64,000 nt of DNA. Source: an uncultured Acetatifactor sp. (lineage in GTDB: Bacteria > Bacillota > Clostridia > Lachnospirales > Lachnospiraceae). Location of the stretch: NCBI GenBank assembly GCA_947627115.1, contig CANQUQ010000006.1, positions 1 to 64,000 of the forward strand, written 5' to 3'. The position numbers were made by a program, and so were the translations under genes. The notes under the pieces were generated by a model that had not been told where the DNA came from, searched no databases, and saw only the letters and a list, made by a program, of their open reading frames with translations. Shown piece by piece: positions 50,597 through 60,516 of this stretch (position 1 is its first letter; every line of letters starts with the position of its first letter).

Positions 50597-52381
50597 CTAT
50601 GCTAAGAAATCATACTGTGATATGTATAGTTCGTAGTAGGCGCCGCGCTGGGCCAGCAGCTGTTCGTGGGTGCCGCGCTCCAGGATGCCTCCCTTGTCGA
50701 TGTACAGGATGCAGTCGGCGTTCTTGATGGTGGATAACCTGTGGGCAATGATAAAGGAGGTGCGGCCTTTCAGAAGCTCGGTGAGACCCTTCTGCAGCAG
50801 GATCTCGGTCTCTGTGTCAATGCTGGATGTGGCTTCGTCCAGGATCAGGATCTTCGGGTCGGCCAGCAGCGCGCGGGCAAAGGAGATCAGCTGTCTCTGT
50901 CCCGCGGAAAGTCTGCTCCCGCGCTCGTTCACCTCCGTGTAATAGCCGTTCTCCATCTGGGAGATAAATTCGTGGGCACAGACGGTCCGGGCGGCTTCGA
51001 TCACCTGCTGGTCTGTGGCGTCCCTGTTTCCGTAACGTATGTTATCCATAATGGTGCCGGAAAAGATAAAGCTGTCCTGCATCATCACGCCCATCTGTGT
51101 GCGAAGGGAGCGTATGGTCACGGTGGAAATGTCCGTGCCGTCGATGAGGATCTGGCCGGAATCCACGTTATAGAAACGGCTGAGCAGGTTCACGATGGTG
51201 GATTTGCCGGCGCCGGTGGGGCCTACAAAGGCGTATGTGGAGCCCTGAGGGGCAATGAAATTGATATTGTCCAGGATCCTGTGCCCCTCCTCGTAGCTGA
51301 AGCACACGTTCCGAAATTCCACCTCACCCACGATGGGCGGCATGGGAACGGCGTCGGGCGCATCCTTTACCAGCACCGGCTCGTCGATGGTCTCGAAGAT
51401 CCGCTCCAGGTAAGAGATGGCGGTGAGCAGAGAGTTGTAAAAGCCTGCCAGGGTATTGATGGGGGCCCAGAACCGCCCGATATAGGCGGTAAAGGCAATC
51501 AGCACGCCCACGGTGAGCGTGGCGTCGGGGGCAAGGATCCAGCGGATGCCCAGAACATAGATGAAGGAGGTCGTTATGGCCGATATCATGTCGACGCTGG
51601 GGCCCATGGTGAAGTTGAATTTTACGGCGCGCATCCAGGCTTTGCGGTAGCTGCCGCTGAGACCGTTGAAAATGTTGCTGTTCTCGTTTTCCCTGACAAA
51701 GGACTGGGTCACCCGTATGCCGTTGATGCTCTCGGCGATATAGGCGTTCAGATTGCTCTGCTTGTTGGATTGGATCTGCCATGCCCTGCGCTGCTTCCGC
51801 TTGATGAATACGATGACCGCAGCCAGCAGGGGCAGGCCGCACAGACAGATCAGCGTGAGCCTTACGTCGCACAGGAGCATGAATATAATGATAAAGAACA
51901 GGTTGCACAGGTCGGTGACGGTGTTGACGATACCGTTGCTCAAAAGATCGCTCAGGCTGTTCACATAGTTGACCACCCGGACCTGGATCTTGCCGTGGGG
52001 CCTGTCGTCATAGTAGGAAAAGGGCAGCTCCTGAAGATGGTAGAAAATATCCGTGCGAAGCTGGTGGATAATGCTTTGGCCGATGATGTTCATGGTCTTG
52101 ATCTTAAACCGCATGGCGACGGCGGAACAGACGGCCACGGCGAAGGTCAGCAGACTCATCAGCGCAATGCCGCGCATGTCCCTGGCGGGGATGTAGACAT
52201 CCATGATCCGCTGAAAGAAGATGGGAACCGCCATTGTCAGGGCGGAGGAGGTCAGCATCAATATAATAACAACTGTCATTTTATTCCGGTAGGGCGAGAT
52301 GTATCCGCCCAGGCGTTTGAGCTGGCCGAGGTCGAAGCTGTCCTCCAGAATTTCATCCATGTCATATCTGTTTCTCGCCAT
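50597..52381 (-). CDS. heterodimeric ABC exporter subunit with intact ATPase site
   Basis: A 594-residue fused permease-ATPase of the multidrug/lipid exporter type. Six membrane segments (about 30-320) and an ATPase with Walker A GPTGAGKST, signature RLSAGQRQLISFARALL, Walker B LILDEATSSID and the switch His in IAHRLST. The catalytic Glu and His are intact, in contrast with its partner. Same operon as the subunit at 52416, 34 bases downstream of it. Substrate unknown; drugs, lipids or peptides are all possible. Confidence 0.93.
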   Translation of the reverse strand: MARNRYDMDEILEDSFDLGQLKRLGGYISPYRNKMTVVIILMLTSSALTMAVPIFFQRIMDVYIPARDMRGIALMSLLTFAVAVCSAVAMRFKIKTMNIIGQSIIHQLRTDIFYHLQELPFSYYDDRPHGKIQVRVVNYVNSLSDLLSNGIVNTVTDLCNLFFIIIFMLLCDVRLTLICLCGLPLLAAVIVFIKRKQRRAWQIQSNKQSNLNAYIAESINGIRVTQSFVRENENSNIFNGLSGSYRKAWMRAVKFNFTMGPSVDMISAITTSFIYVLGIRWILAPDATLTVGVLIAFTAYIGRFWAPINTLAGFYNSLLTAISYLERIFETIDEPVLVKDAPDAVPMPPIVGEVEFRNVCFSYEEGHRILDNINFIAPQGSTYAFVGPTGAGKSTIVNLLSRFYNVDSGQILIDGTDISTVTIRSLRTQMGVMMQDSFIFSGTIMDNIRYGNRDATDQQVIEAARTVCAHEFISQMENGYYTEVNERGSRLSAGQRQLISFARALLADPKILILDEATSSIDTETEILLQKGLTELLKGRTSFIIAHRLSTIKNADCILYIDKGGILERGTHEQLLAQRGAYYELYISQYDFLA

Positions 52382-52415
52382 AATGTGAAACCATACCTTT
52401 CCCGGAGCTTGCGGA

Positions 52416-54182
52416 TCAGGCGCCGTCGTGTTTCCTGCGTTTTTCCCTTAACAGGTCGTAGGGGATCTCGCCGTACTGGTTGCGGAAGGCCCTGGCGTAA
52501 TATCCGTTCCGGGCGACCAGAGAGTCGTGGGTGCCCTGCTCGATAATGCGGCCGCCGTCCATGACCAGGATCAGGTCCGCGTCCTTGATGGAAGAAATGC
52601 GGTAGGCGATGACGAAAACGGTACAGCTCTTCTGGATGGCCTTGAGCTGTGTCTGTATGTAGCTCTCCGTCTCCATGTCCACGGCGGAGGTGGTATCGTC
52701 CAGGATCAGGATGGAAGGATCCTTCAGCAGCGCTCTTGCCAGAGAGATCCGCTGCTTCTGTCCGCCGGACAGCCCCACCCCGCGTTCGCCCACAATGGTG
52801 TCGTAGCCGTCGGGCATGGCCTTGATAAAGTGGTTGGCGTCCGCCATGATGGCGGCGCGCCTGACCTCCTCAAAGCTGCAGTCCGGTCGGCCGTAGGCGA
52901 TATTTCCCTCGATGGTGTCGGAGAACAGGAACACGTCCTGCATTGCCATGCCGATATTGTCCCGCAGATTATACAGATCCATATGGCGCACATCCTGTCC
53001 GTCCACCAGCACCTGACCGGAGGTGGTATCGTAGAAGCGGCACAGCAGGTTCATCAGGGTGGATTTGCCGGCGCCGGTAGAGCCGATGATGCCCACGGTC
53101 TGTCCGGCCTTCACGCTGAAACTGATGTCGGTGACGATGTCCTCGTCGTCCGCCCGGTAGGAGACATTCCGAAATTCTACCTCCCCCTTCAGCTTTTCGT
53201 GGATACCGCCTGTCCGGGGAGTCCTCACCTTCGGCTCCTCGCTGTAGGTGGAATAGATCTTTTCTATGGAGGTGACAAAGTTCTGAATATCGTTGACCCA
53301 CCAGCCCGCCATGCGCAGGGGCATGTTCAGCATCCACAGGTAACCGTTCACCTTTACGAGATCCCCCAGTGTGATCTCTCCCCGGATCACCATGTAGCCG
53401 CCGTAGAGCATCAGTATGACGGTCAGCGCATAGGACAGGATCTCGAAAACAGGAACGTATTTCATCCATATCCGGGAAGCCTTGAGCTGGGCATCCCGGA
53501 ATCGGCCGTTCTCCGCTTGAAATTTTTCCTTCTCGTAATCTTCCTTGGCAAAGGCCTTCACCACGCGGTTGCCGCTGATATTCTCCTGGACGAAGGCGTT
53601 CAGGGAGGAAAAGCATTCGCGGTTCCGCCGGAAGGCGGGCTTCACTTCCCTGGACTGCCGGTAGGTGGCAAGAGCCGTAAAGGGAAGGACCGTCAGCATG
53701 CAGAGCGCCAGCTTGACGTTTACGGTAAAGATCATCAGCAGTGCGAAGAGGAACAGCAGCACATTCTGATACACCACATAAATAACATATGCTACGAAAT
53801 GCCTTACCGCATCCATATCGCCGGTCTGACGGCTCATCAGGTCCCCGGTCCTCTTTTTGTTGTAGAAGGCGAAATCCTCCTCCAGAAGCTTGCGGTACAC
53901 TCTGGAGCGCATGTCGTAGAGGGTGCCCTGGGAAGCGATCTCGAAGACCACCTGGTAGACAAAGCGCAGGATGCTGGTCAGCAGGGTGACGGCCAGAAGA
54001 CATACGATCAGTCCGGGCAGCATGGAATAGCTGCCGGCGGTGATCACGTCGTCCACGATGATGCCGGACAGGTAAGGGTTGACGATGGACAGGGCGGCGA
54101 TGACGGTGGTCATCGCAATGCCCAGGATCATTTGCGGTCTGTACTTTTTCAGAAACGATAAGAACCATTTCAGCGGTGTCAT
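52416..54182 (-). CDS. heterodimeric ABC exporter subunit with degenerate ATPase site
   Basis: A 588-residue fused permease-ATPase. Six membrane segments and an ATPase with Walker A GSTGAGKST and signature GLSGGQKQRISLARALL. Walker B reads LILDDTTSAVD, so the catalytic Glu is Asp, and the switch His is Tyr (IAYRISS). This is the classic degenerate half of asymmetric exporters such as TM287/288 or BmrC/D. Start at ATG 54182, seven bases after GGAGG; an ATG at 54188 is directly next to the site. First gene of the operon, divergent from an AraC regulator. Confidence 0.93.
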   Translation of the reverse strand: MTPLKWFLSFLKKYRPQMILGIAMTTVIAALSIVNPYLSGIIVDDVITAGSYSMLPGLIVCLLAVTLLTSILRFVYQVVFEIASQGTLYDMRSRVYRKLLEEDFAFYNKKRTGDLMSRQTGDMDAVRHFVAYVIYVVYQNVLLFLFALLMIFTVNVKLALCMLTVLPFTALATYRQSREVKPAFRRNRECFSSLNAFVQENISGNRVVKAFAKEDYEKEKFQAENGRFRDAQLKASRIWMKYVPVFEILSYALTVILMLYGGYMVIRGEITLGDLVKVNGYLWMLNMPLRMAGWWVNDIQNFVTSIEKIYSTYSEEPKVRTPRTGGIHEKLKGEVEFRNVSYRADDEDIVTDISFSVKAGQTVGIIGSTGAGKSTLMNLLCRFYDTTSGQVLVDGQDVRHMDLYNLRDNIGMAMQDVFLFSDTIEGNIAYGRPDCSFEEVRRAAIMADANHFIKAMPDGYDTIVGERGVGLSGGQKQRISLARALLKDPSILILDDTTSAVDMETESYIQTQLKAIQKSCTVFVIAYRISSIKDADLILVMDGGRIIEQGTHDSLVARNGYYARAFRNQYGEIPYDLLREKRRKHDGA

Positions 54183-54201
54183 AAGCATTCCTCCGGATAT
54201 T

Positions 54202-54238
54202 CTCCATTTTACGTTGCGTCCGGCAAAAGAAAATGGAG
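54202..54238. promoter_or_regulatory. 9-bp inverted repeat in the exporter-AraC intergenic region
   Basis: CTCCATTTT (54202-54210) and AAAATGGAG (54230-54238), 19 bases apart, 20 bases upstream of the exporter start. A candidate operator for the divergently encoded AraC protein or a leader hairpin. Confidence 0.5.
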
Positions 54239-54290
54239 TATCTTGCTGCCTTGATGTAAAATTTTGTCCTTTCTGTAGAAGGAAAAAGAG

Positions 54291-54319
54291 ATGACAATTT
54301 GCGCAAAAGCATGTAAAAT
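54291..54319 (+). promoter_or_regulatory. promoter of the AraC regulator gene
   Basis: ATGACA (54291-54296), 17-bp spacer, TAAAAT (54314-54319), 73 bases before the start codon. Confidence 0.6.
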
Positions 54320-54391
54320 GAGGACAGAAGGCCACAGCGCCCGCAGTGTCGCACGGATCGTCAAAATTTTGGAAACGGAGGTCGCTCCGCA

Positions 54392-55255
54392 ATGAAGACC
54401 GGCCAGAGCATAGCAGGCTATGCATTTGAAGATCTGGATCCTACTTTTCTGTTCACATGGAAGGGGACCAGAGAGAGCAAAAAGAACGAGGACAGCTATC
54501 ACAGCCATGACTATTCCGAGATGGCTTTTGTACTGTCGGGTTCCGGGCGGTACTTTGTGGAGGGTGAGATGCTTTCCGTCCGGGAGGGCGATCTGTTGAT
54601 CTTCGGGCCCAATGTCCGCCATCAGGCGCTGTACTGTCCGGATATTGCGGTGCCGGCCACGGAATTTTTCGTGGGCTTTTCCGGCGTTCACTTTCAGGGG
54701 CTTCCGGAAAACGCCATACCGCTGCCGGGAGGTCAGGTGCTGACCCATACCGCGGGGGAATTGAAGCGGAGACTGTTCAGGCTCTGCGCCGCCATGCAGG
54801 AGGAGAACGCCGTCTGCCGACAGGGGCGGTATTATATGATGAAGGCCTATCTGATAGAGATGATCCTGCTGGTGCTCAGGGAGCAGTGTGAGCCTGCTGA
54901 GCGTCCAAGGGGCTATGCCTTTGAGTCCGTGAACAAAAAGTATGTGGTGGACCAGATCATCGGCTATTTCGAAGATCACTTCAGCGAGAAGATTTCTCTG
55001 GACCAGATTGCGGAAAACATGTATTTAAGTCCGTTCTACATATCCAAAATATTTAAGAGCGAGACCGGGGCGACACCGATACGGCATCTGATCGATATTC
55101 GGCTGGAGAAGGCCAGAGAGCTGCTGGAGGGCGGCTGGGACGGCAGCATACAGGAGGTGGCGGCCACGGTGGGCTACAACGACGCCTACCACTTCAGCAA
55201 GCTCTTCAAGAAACGCTACGGCGTATCGCCCTCTCAGGTGCGGAGAAAAGCCTGA
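54392..55255 (+). CDS. AraC-family transcription regulator of the ABC exporter
   Basis: A 287-residue regulator: N-terminal cupin sensor (about 20-110, SYHSHDYSEMAFVLSGSGRY, EGDLLIFGPNVRH) and C-terminal double helix-turn-helix (about 185-285, ISLDQIAENMYLSPFYISKIFK, GSIQEVAATVGYNDAYHFSKLFKKRYG). Divergent from the exporter operon with a 209-bp gap, which suggests local control; ligand unknown. GGAGG lies about 10 bases before ATG 54392. Complete, unlike the relic at 25525. Confidence 0.92.
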   Translation: MKTGQSIAGYAFEDLDPTFLFTWKGTRESKKNEDSYHSHDYSEMAFVLSGSGRYFVEGEMLSVREGDLLIFGPNVRHQALYCPDIAVPATEFFVGFSGVHFQGLPENAIPLPGGQVLTHTAGELKRRLFRLCAAMQEENAVCRQGRYYMMKAYLIEMILLVLREQCEPAERPRGYAFESVNKKYVVDQIIGYFEDHFSEKISLDQIAENMYLSPFYISKIFKSETGATPIRHLIDIRLEKARELLEGGWDGSIQEVAATVGYNDAYHFSKLFKKRYGVSPSQVRRKA

Positions 55256-55274
55256 GAAAGAAAACGAAAAAATG

Positions 55275-55303
55275 TTTTCAGCAGAGGAAAAGTCTGGTAT
55301 AAT
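55275..55303 (+). promoter_or_regulatory. promoter of the 55347 gene
   Basis: TTTTCA (55275-55280), 17-bp spacer, TATAAT (55298-55303) with TGG extended -10. Confidence 0.6.
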
Positions 55304-55346
55304 AACAGAAACGGCGGAGCATACGCCGGAACGGAGGATCGATAAC

Positions 55347-56015
55347 ATGCGATATTTATTTGAGTCCACGGTGGAAAAAGAGGAAAAGGGCTACATGATC
55401 CGGATCCCATTTAACATATGGGAGGTCTGCCGACAGCGCGACGTGATTTCCGCCGAGGTGATATTGGACGATAAGACATTCGCATGTGAGCTTCGGCCCA
55501 AGGAGAAGGGAAATTATGTATTGTACATTGAGGACGGTGCCTCGGTGGACGTTGAGCCGGGAGTGCCCCGTGAGATCATTCTTCATGTGTCCGGTTCCCT
55601 GACGCGGATGGATCAGGACAGCCCCTACAGCCTTGACGCGCCTATCCGCAAGATCGACGGTATCAAGGTGATCATTCAGCCCAAGGACGGTCTTTGCGGT
55701 CAGGCCTGTGTGGCCATGCTGGCCGGCGTGACCATTGCCGATGTCAGCAAGGTCATGGATTGCAGGGAATGGCAGGCCACTATGGGAATGGTGATCTCTG
55801 CCCTGAACTATTATGGGATCGCGCACAGCGACACCATCGTGTACACCGAAGGGCGGAGCGCAAGGCTGCCGAAATGCTGTGTCATGATGGAAAAAATGGG
55901 GCGCTTCTGTCATTATCTGGTCCATTATGACGGAAAATTCTACGACTCCAATCTCGGTGTGCTGGAGGAGTATGACATGAGCAAGCTGCTGGGGTATCTG
56001 GAGGTCATGTGCTGA
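55347..56015 (+). CDS. DUF1905 domain fused to a C39-like cysteine peptidase domain
   Basis: A 222-residue protein. Residues 1-95 resemble DUF1905 (FESTVEKEEKGYMIRIPFNI, then FACELRPKEKGNYVLYI), a small beta-barrel. Residues 100-222 resemble a papain-like C39 peptidase: IQPKDGLCGQACVAMLAGV gives the Gln/Cys start and CHYLVHYDGKFYDSN the His and Asp/Asn. No signal peptide or membrane segment, so cytoplasmic. GGAGG lies nine bases before ATG 55347. Function unknown; cleavage of a peptide or a tag is possible. Confidence 0.7.
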   Translation: MRYLFESTVEKEEKGYMIRIPFNIWEVCRQRDVISAEVILDDKTFACELRPKEKGNYVLYIEDGASVDVEPGVPREIILHVSGSLTRMDQDSPYSLDAPIRKIDGIKVIIQPKDGLCGQACVAMLAGVTIADVSKVMDCREWQATMGMVISALNYYGIAHSDTIVYTEGRSARLPKCCVMMEKMGRFCHYLVHYDGKFYDSNLGVLEEYDMSKLLGYLEVMC

Positions 56016-56062
56016 GCCCAGAGGATGCATGGCCCTGGGGCGTATCGGGAACGAGAGGAAGG

Positions 56063-56098
56063 AAGGCGTGTCCGGCTGCGGACAGGCCTTTTATTTTT
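56063..56098 (+). terminator. terminator after the DUF1905/C39-like gene
   Basis: AAGGC and TGTCCG (56063-56074) pair with CGGACA and GCCTT (56079-56090) across one mismatch, followed by TTATTTTTT. From 56100 to 56244 the sequence is AT-rich with nothing else recognised. Confidence 0.8.
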
Positions 56099-56244
56099 TC
56101 ATCCGCGGGAAAAAAGAGCGCGGATCTGTAATTATAAAGTAAATATAAAATCTTTTGTTTCAGACCCAATTAAGAAAATATAAGAAAAAGTGAGATATAA
56201 AGAGATAACAGGAGAAAAATTCTTTTAAATCAGCGTGAGTATAT

Positions 56245-56273
56245 TTGCAAACACCTACTTATAAAACTAATAT
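56245..56273 (+). promoter_or_regulatory. promoter of groESL
   Basis: TTGCAA (56245-56250), 17-bp spacer, TAATAT (56268-56273), directly upstream of the CIRCE element. Confidence 0.6.
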
Positions 56274-56285
56274 ATGTCTTAACGA

Positions 56286-56312
56286 TTAGCACTCGAATCA
56301 AAAGAGTGCTAA
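56286..56312 (+). promoter_or_regulatory. CIRCE element, HrcA operator
   Basis: TTAGCACTC (56286-56294), nine-base spacer, GAGTGCTAA (56304-56312): an exact match to the CIRCE consensus. HrcA repressor bound here would block groESL transcription until heat or misfolded protein titrates it. Confidence 0.97.
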
Positions 56313-56338
56313 CAAAATCAGATATAGGAGGCATAATC

Positions 56339-56623
56339 ATGAAATTAGTACCTTTGGGCGACAGAGTCGTGTTAAAGCAGTTGGCGGCAGAAGAGACAAC
56401 AAAGTCTGGCATTGTACTTCCGGGACAGAATAAAGAGAAACCTCAGCAGGCAGAAGTGGTAGCGGTCGGCCCCGGCGGCGTCGTGGACGGCAAGGAGATC
56501 AAGATGGAAGTCAAGGTCGGCGATCAGGTGGTGTACTCCAAATATGCGGGAAGCGAGATCAAGCTGGAGGATGAGGAGTACATTATCGTGAGACAGAATG
56601 ATATCCTGGCTGTCATTCAGTAG
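56339..56623 (+). CDS. groES: co-chaperonin GroES
   Basis: A 94-residue GroES that caps GroEL. PLGDRVVLKQL opens it, GIVLPGQNKEKPQQAEV is the mobile loop region, and KVGDQVVYSKYAGSE and DDILAVIQ-like end match the family. AGGAGG lies seven bases before ATG 56339. Controlled by CIRCE; groL follows in the same operon. Confidence 0.97.
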   Translation: MKLVPLGDRVVLKQLAAEETTKSGIVLPGQNKEKPQQAEVVAVGPGGVVDGKEIKMEVKVGDQVVYSKYAGSEIKLEDEEYIIVRQNDILAVIQ

Positions 56624-56650
56624 GCACCGTGTCATCGCTCGTAACAATAA

Positions 56651-58306
<1,656 letters not shown>

Positions 58307-58324
58307 GCAACACAGGCAGTACAG

Positions 58325-58362
58325 AGGCCGTGCGCTGAGAAATCAGTGTCGCGGCCTTTTTT
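58325..58362 (+). terminator. terminator of groESL
   Basis: AGGCCG pairs with the GCGGCCT end across a GCGCTGA-GAAA-TCAGTG inner stem (58325-58357), followed by a run of six T ending in TC. Confidence 0.8.
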
Positions 58363-58363
58363 C

Positions 58364-58392
58364 TTGACATAGTATTAAGAACCATGTATTGT
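58364..58392 (+). promoter_or_regulatory. promoter of the GT8-PlsC operon
   Basis: TTGACA (58364-58369), 17-bp spacer, TATTGT (58387-58392), directly after the groESL terminator. Confidence 0.6.
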
Positions 58393-58432
58393 TATTGTAG
58401 AGCTTTTAATGAGTGATCCGGGGGGGATGGTC

Positions 58433-58624
58433 ATGAACCGATTTGAATATGTTGTGGTGCGTATCGACGGTGATTATGCCTGTCTGCAGCGGGTGGACGA
58501 AGGCGCTGCAGAGAGCGGTTCCGGGGAAGAGCCGAAGCTGGTCGCCAGAGCGTTGCTGCCGCCGGAGACCGCCGAGGGGACAAGACTTCTCTACGAGTGG
58601 ATGCAGTATTCCGTTATGGAATGA
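58433..58624 (+). CDS. small DUF3006-like protein
   Basis: A 63-residue protein beginning MNRFEYVVVRIDGDYACL. The pattern of a short beta protein with IDGDYA and a later LPPETAEGTRLLYEW resembles DUF3006, with an insertion; the match is weak. The ATG at 58433 is six bases after a G-rich run; an ATG at 58427 is directly next to it. It ends 43 bases before the first GT8 gene and is probably in the same operon. Function unknown. Confidence 0.5.
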   Translation: MNRFEYVVVRIDGDYACLQRVDEGAAESGSGEEPKLVARALLPPETAEGTRLLYEWMQYSVME

Positions 58625-58667
58625 CTGCGCCGCAGGGATGTCCGCTTCGGCAGACAAGGGGTATCAC

Positions 58668-59516
58668 ATGATCGAGCTACTTATATGCGGGAACAGAAAA
58701 GTCTTTGACGGAGCGCTGACGCAGCTGATTTCGATGACCAACAGGACCGGTGAGGCGGTGCATTGCCTTGTGATGACCATGGATCTGAGCAGGCTGCGGG
58801 AGGATTTTGTGGCAATTACGGATGAGCAGATCGCCTTTCTGGACAGAGTGATAAAGGAAAAGAACCGGGACAACCGGGTGGAAAAGCTGGATGTCACCGA
58901 TCTGTACGAGAGGGAGTTCGGGCACTGTGTCAACGAGGGGGCTTATTGCACTCCGTACACCCTGCTCAGACTGCTTGCGGATCTTGTGCCGGGTATGCCG
59001 GACAAGCTGCTGTATCTGGATATTGACATTATGATAGCAGGTGACATCAGGCAGCTTTGGGACATTGATGTGACGGACTACGAGTATGCGGCCGTAAAGG
59101 AGAAATATGGCTGTTGGCTGATCCGGCCGGATTATTTTAACGCCGGGATGCTCCTGCTCAACATGGCAAGGATCCGGGAGACGGGGCTTTTGCGGAAATC
59201 ACGGGAGCTGATCAGGAACAAAAAGATGCTCTTCGCGGATCAGTCCGCTATTTTCCGCTCTACTACCAGAAAGCTGCTGCTCCCCAGAATCTACAACGAG
59301 CAGTCAAGATTCGACAGAAAGGGTACCGTCGTGTGCCATTTCTGCAAGAGACTGATGTTCCTGCCCTATCCTCATACGGAGAATTACAAGCAGTGGCAGG
59401 TGGAGGAAATCCACCGGGAGCTGAACTGCCATGCCTTTGACGAGGATCTTGCAGAATATCTGGCCCGGAAAGCGGAATACGATACAAATATGGGAGGAGA
59501 CCGTGAAGATGACTAA
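58668..59516 (+). CDS. glycosyltransferase family 8, first copy
   Basis: A 282-residue retaining transferase of family GT8. The DxD metal motif is in LLYLDIDIMIAGD (near 120), NAGMLLLNM follows near 166, and LFADQSAIF supports the assignment. GT8 members add glucose or galactose to lipids, LPS cores or glycogenin. Start at ATG 58668, six bases after AAGGGG. It overlaps the second GT8 gene by eight bases. With the acyltransferases downstream it may build a glycolipid. Confidence 0.88.
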   Translation: MIELLICGNRKVFDGALTQLISMTNRTGEAVHCLVMTMDLSRLREDFVAITDEQIAFLDRVIKEKNRDNRVEKLDVTDLYEREFGHCVNEGAYCTPYTLLRLLADLVPGMPDKLLYLDIDIMIAGDIRQLWDIDVTDYEYAAVKEKYGCWLIRPDYFNAGMLLLNMARIRETGLLRKSRELIRNKKMLFADQSAIFRSTTRKLLLPRIYNEQSRFDRKGTVVCHFCKRLMFLPYPHTENYKQWQVEEIHRELNCHAFDEDLAEYLARKAEYDTNMGGDREDD

Positions 59517-60456
59517 TAAAAATTCGGCAGGATCCAGGGAAATACCGATTTTCTTTTCAGTGGATGACAATTACTGTCCCTTTCTGGCAGTGGCAATACA
59601 GTCCATGATCGACAATTCTTCACCTGAGAATACCTACAGCATCAAGGTGCTTCACACGGATATCAGCACGGAGAATAAAAAGTGCATTGCAAAATATGAG
59701 CGGGAGAATGTAAATATTGAGTTCGTGGATCTGAATTACTATATTCAAAAGATCAAGGATAAGCTCTACACAAGAGATTATTACTCCAAGACCACTTATT
59801 TCCGGCTCTTTATTCCGAACCTGTATCCCCAGTATGACAAGGCACTGTTCCTTGACAGTGACATCGTGATACTGGATGACATTGCCAATCTGTTCCATAC
59901 AGATCTGGGCGATAATCTGGTGGCCGCGGCGCCGGATGATGTGATCCAGTTCAACCCGGTATTCCAGACTTATGTGGAAAAGGTCGTGGGCGTTGCGGAT
60001 TATCACAGGTATTTCAACGCGGGCGTTTTGCTGATGAACCTGCACCAGCTGCGTCGGTTCAAATTTCAGGAGAAATTCGTTTATCTTCTGGATAAGATCA
60101 GGTTCGCCGTCGCCCAGGATCAGGACTATCTGAACCGCCTGTGCAAGGGACGGGTAAAGCTGATAGACAGGGTGTGGAACAGGATGCCCATAGAGGATCC
60201 GAAGATCAGACCTGAGGATGTAAAACTGGTTCACTACAATCTTGCCTTTAAGCCGTGGCATTTTGAGGATATCCTGTACAAGGAATTCTTCTGGATGTAC
60301 GCCCAGGCGACGGAATACTTTGACAGAATTCAGGAGATCAGGGAGAACTATACGGAGGAGGACCGCTTCCGGGATGCCCAGGCCCACGATAAGCTGAAAA
60401 AGCTTGCAAAGCGCGAGTCCGACTGCGTAGGCGACGACAGAAGGTATAGACGCTGA
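59509..60456 (+). CDS. glycosyltransferase family 8, second copy
   Basis: A 315-residue GT8 enzyme: IPIFFSVDDNYCPFLAVAIQSM at the start, KALFLDSDIVILDDI with the DxD, YFNAGVLLMNL and the C-terminal LVHYNLAFKPWH. More typical of the family than its neighbour. It overlaps the first GT8 gene by eight bases. GGAGGAGA precedes ATG 59509. The Arg/Lys-rich tail (about 285-315) could bind the membrane. Donor and acceptor unknown. Confidence 0.92.
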   Translation: MTNKNSAGSREIPIFFSVDDNYCPFLAVAIQSMIDNSSPENTYSIKVLHTDISTENKKCIAKYERENVNIEFVDLNYYIQKIKDKLYTRDYYSKTTYFRLFIPNLYPQYDKALFLDSDIVILDDIANLFHTDLGDNLVAAAPDDVIQFNPVFQTYVEKVVGVADYHRYFNAGVLLMNLHQLRRFKFQEKFVYLLDKIRFAVAQDQDYLNRLCKGRVKLIDRVWNRMPIEDPKIRPEDVKLVHYNLAFKPWHFEDILYKEFFWMYAQATEYFDRIQEIRENYTEEDRFRDAQAHDKLKKLAKRESDCVGDDRRYRR

Positions 60457-60516
60457 CGGTGCGAAGGTACAGGCACGGACACTGACGGTGCGGCAGTCTC
60501 AGACAGGAGGCAGAGA

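Noticed and set aside
50741..52546. A 601-codon plus-strand frame
   Set aside because: Antisense to the ABC exporter gene; His/Gly-rich translation with no family features.
52527..54161. A 544-codon plus-strand frame
   Set aside because: Antisense to the degenerate exporter subunit, with the same compositional bias as other shadow frames.
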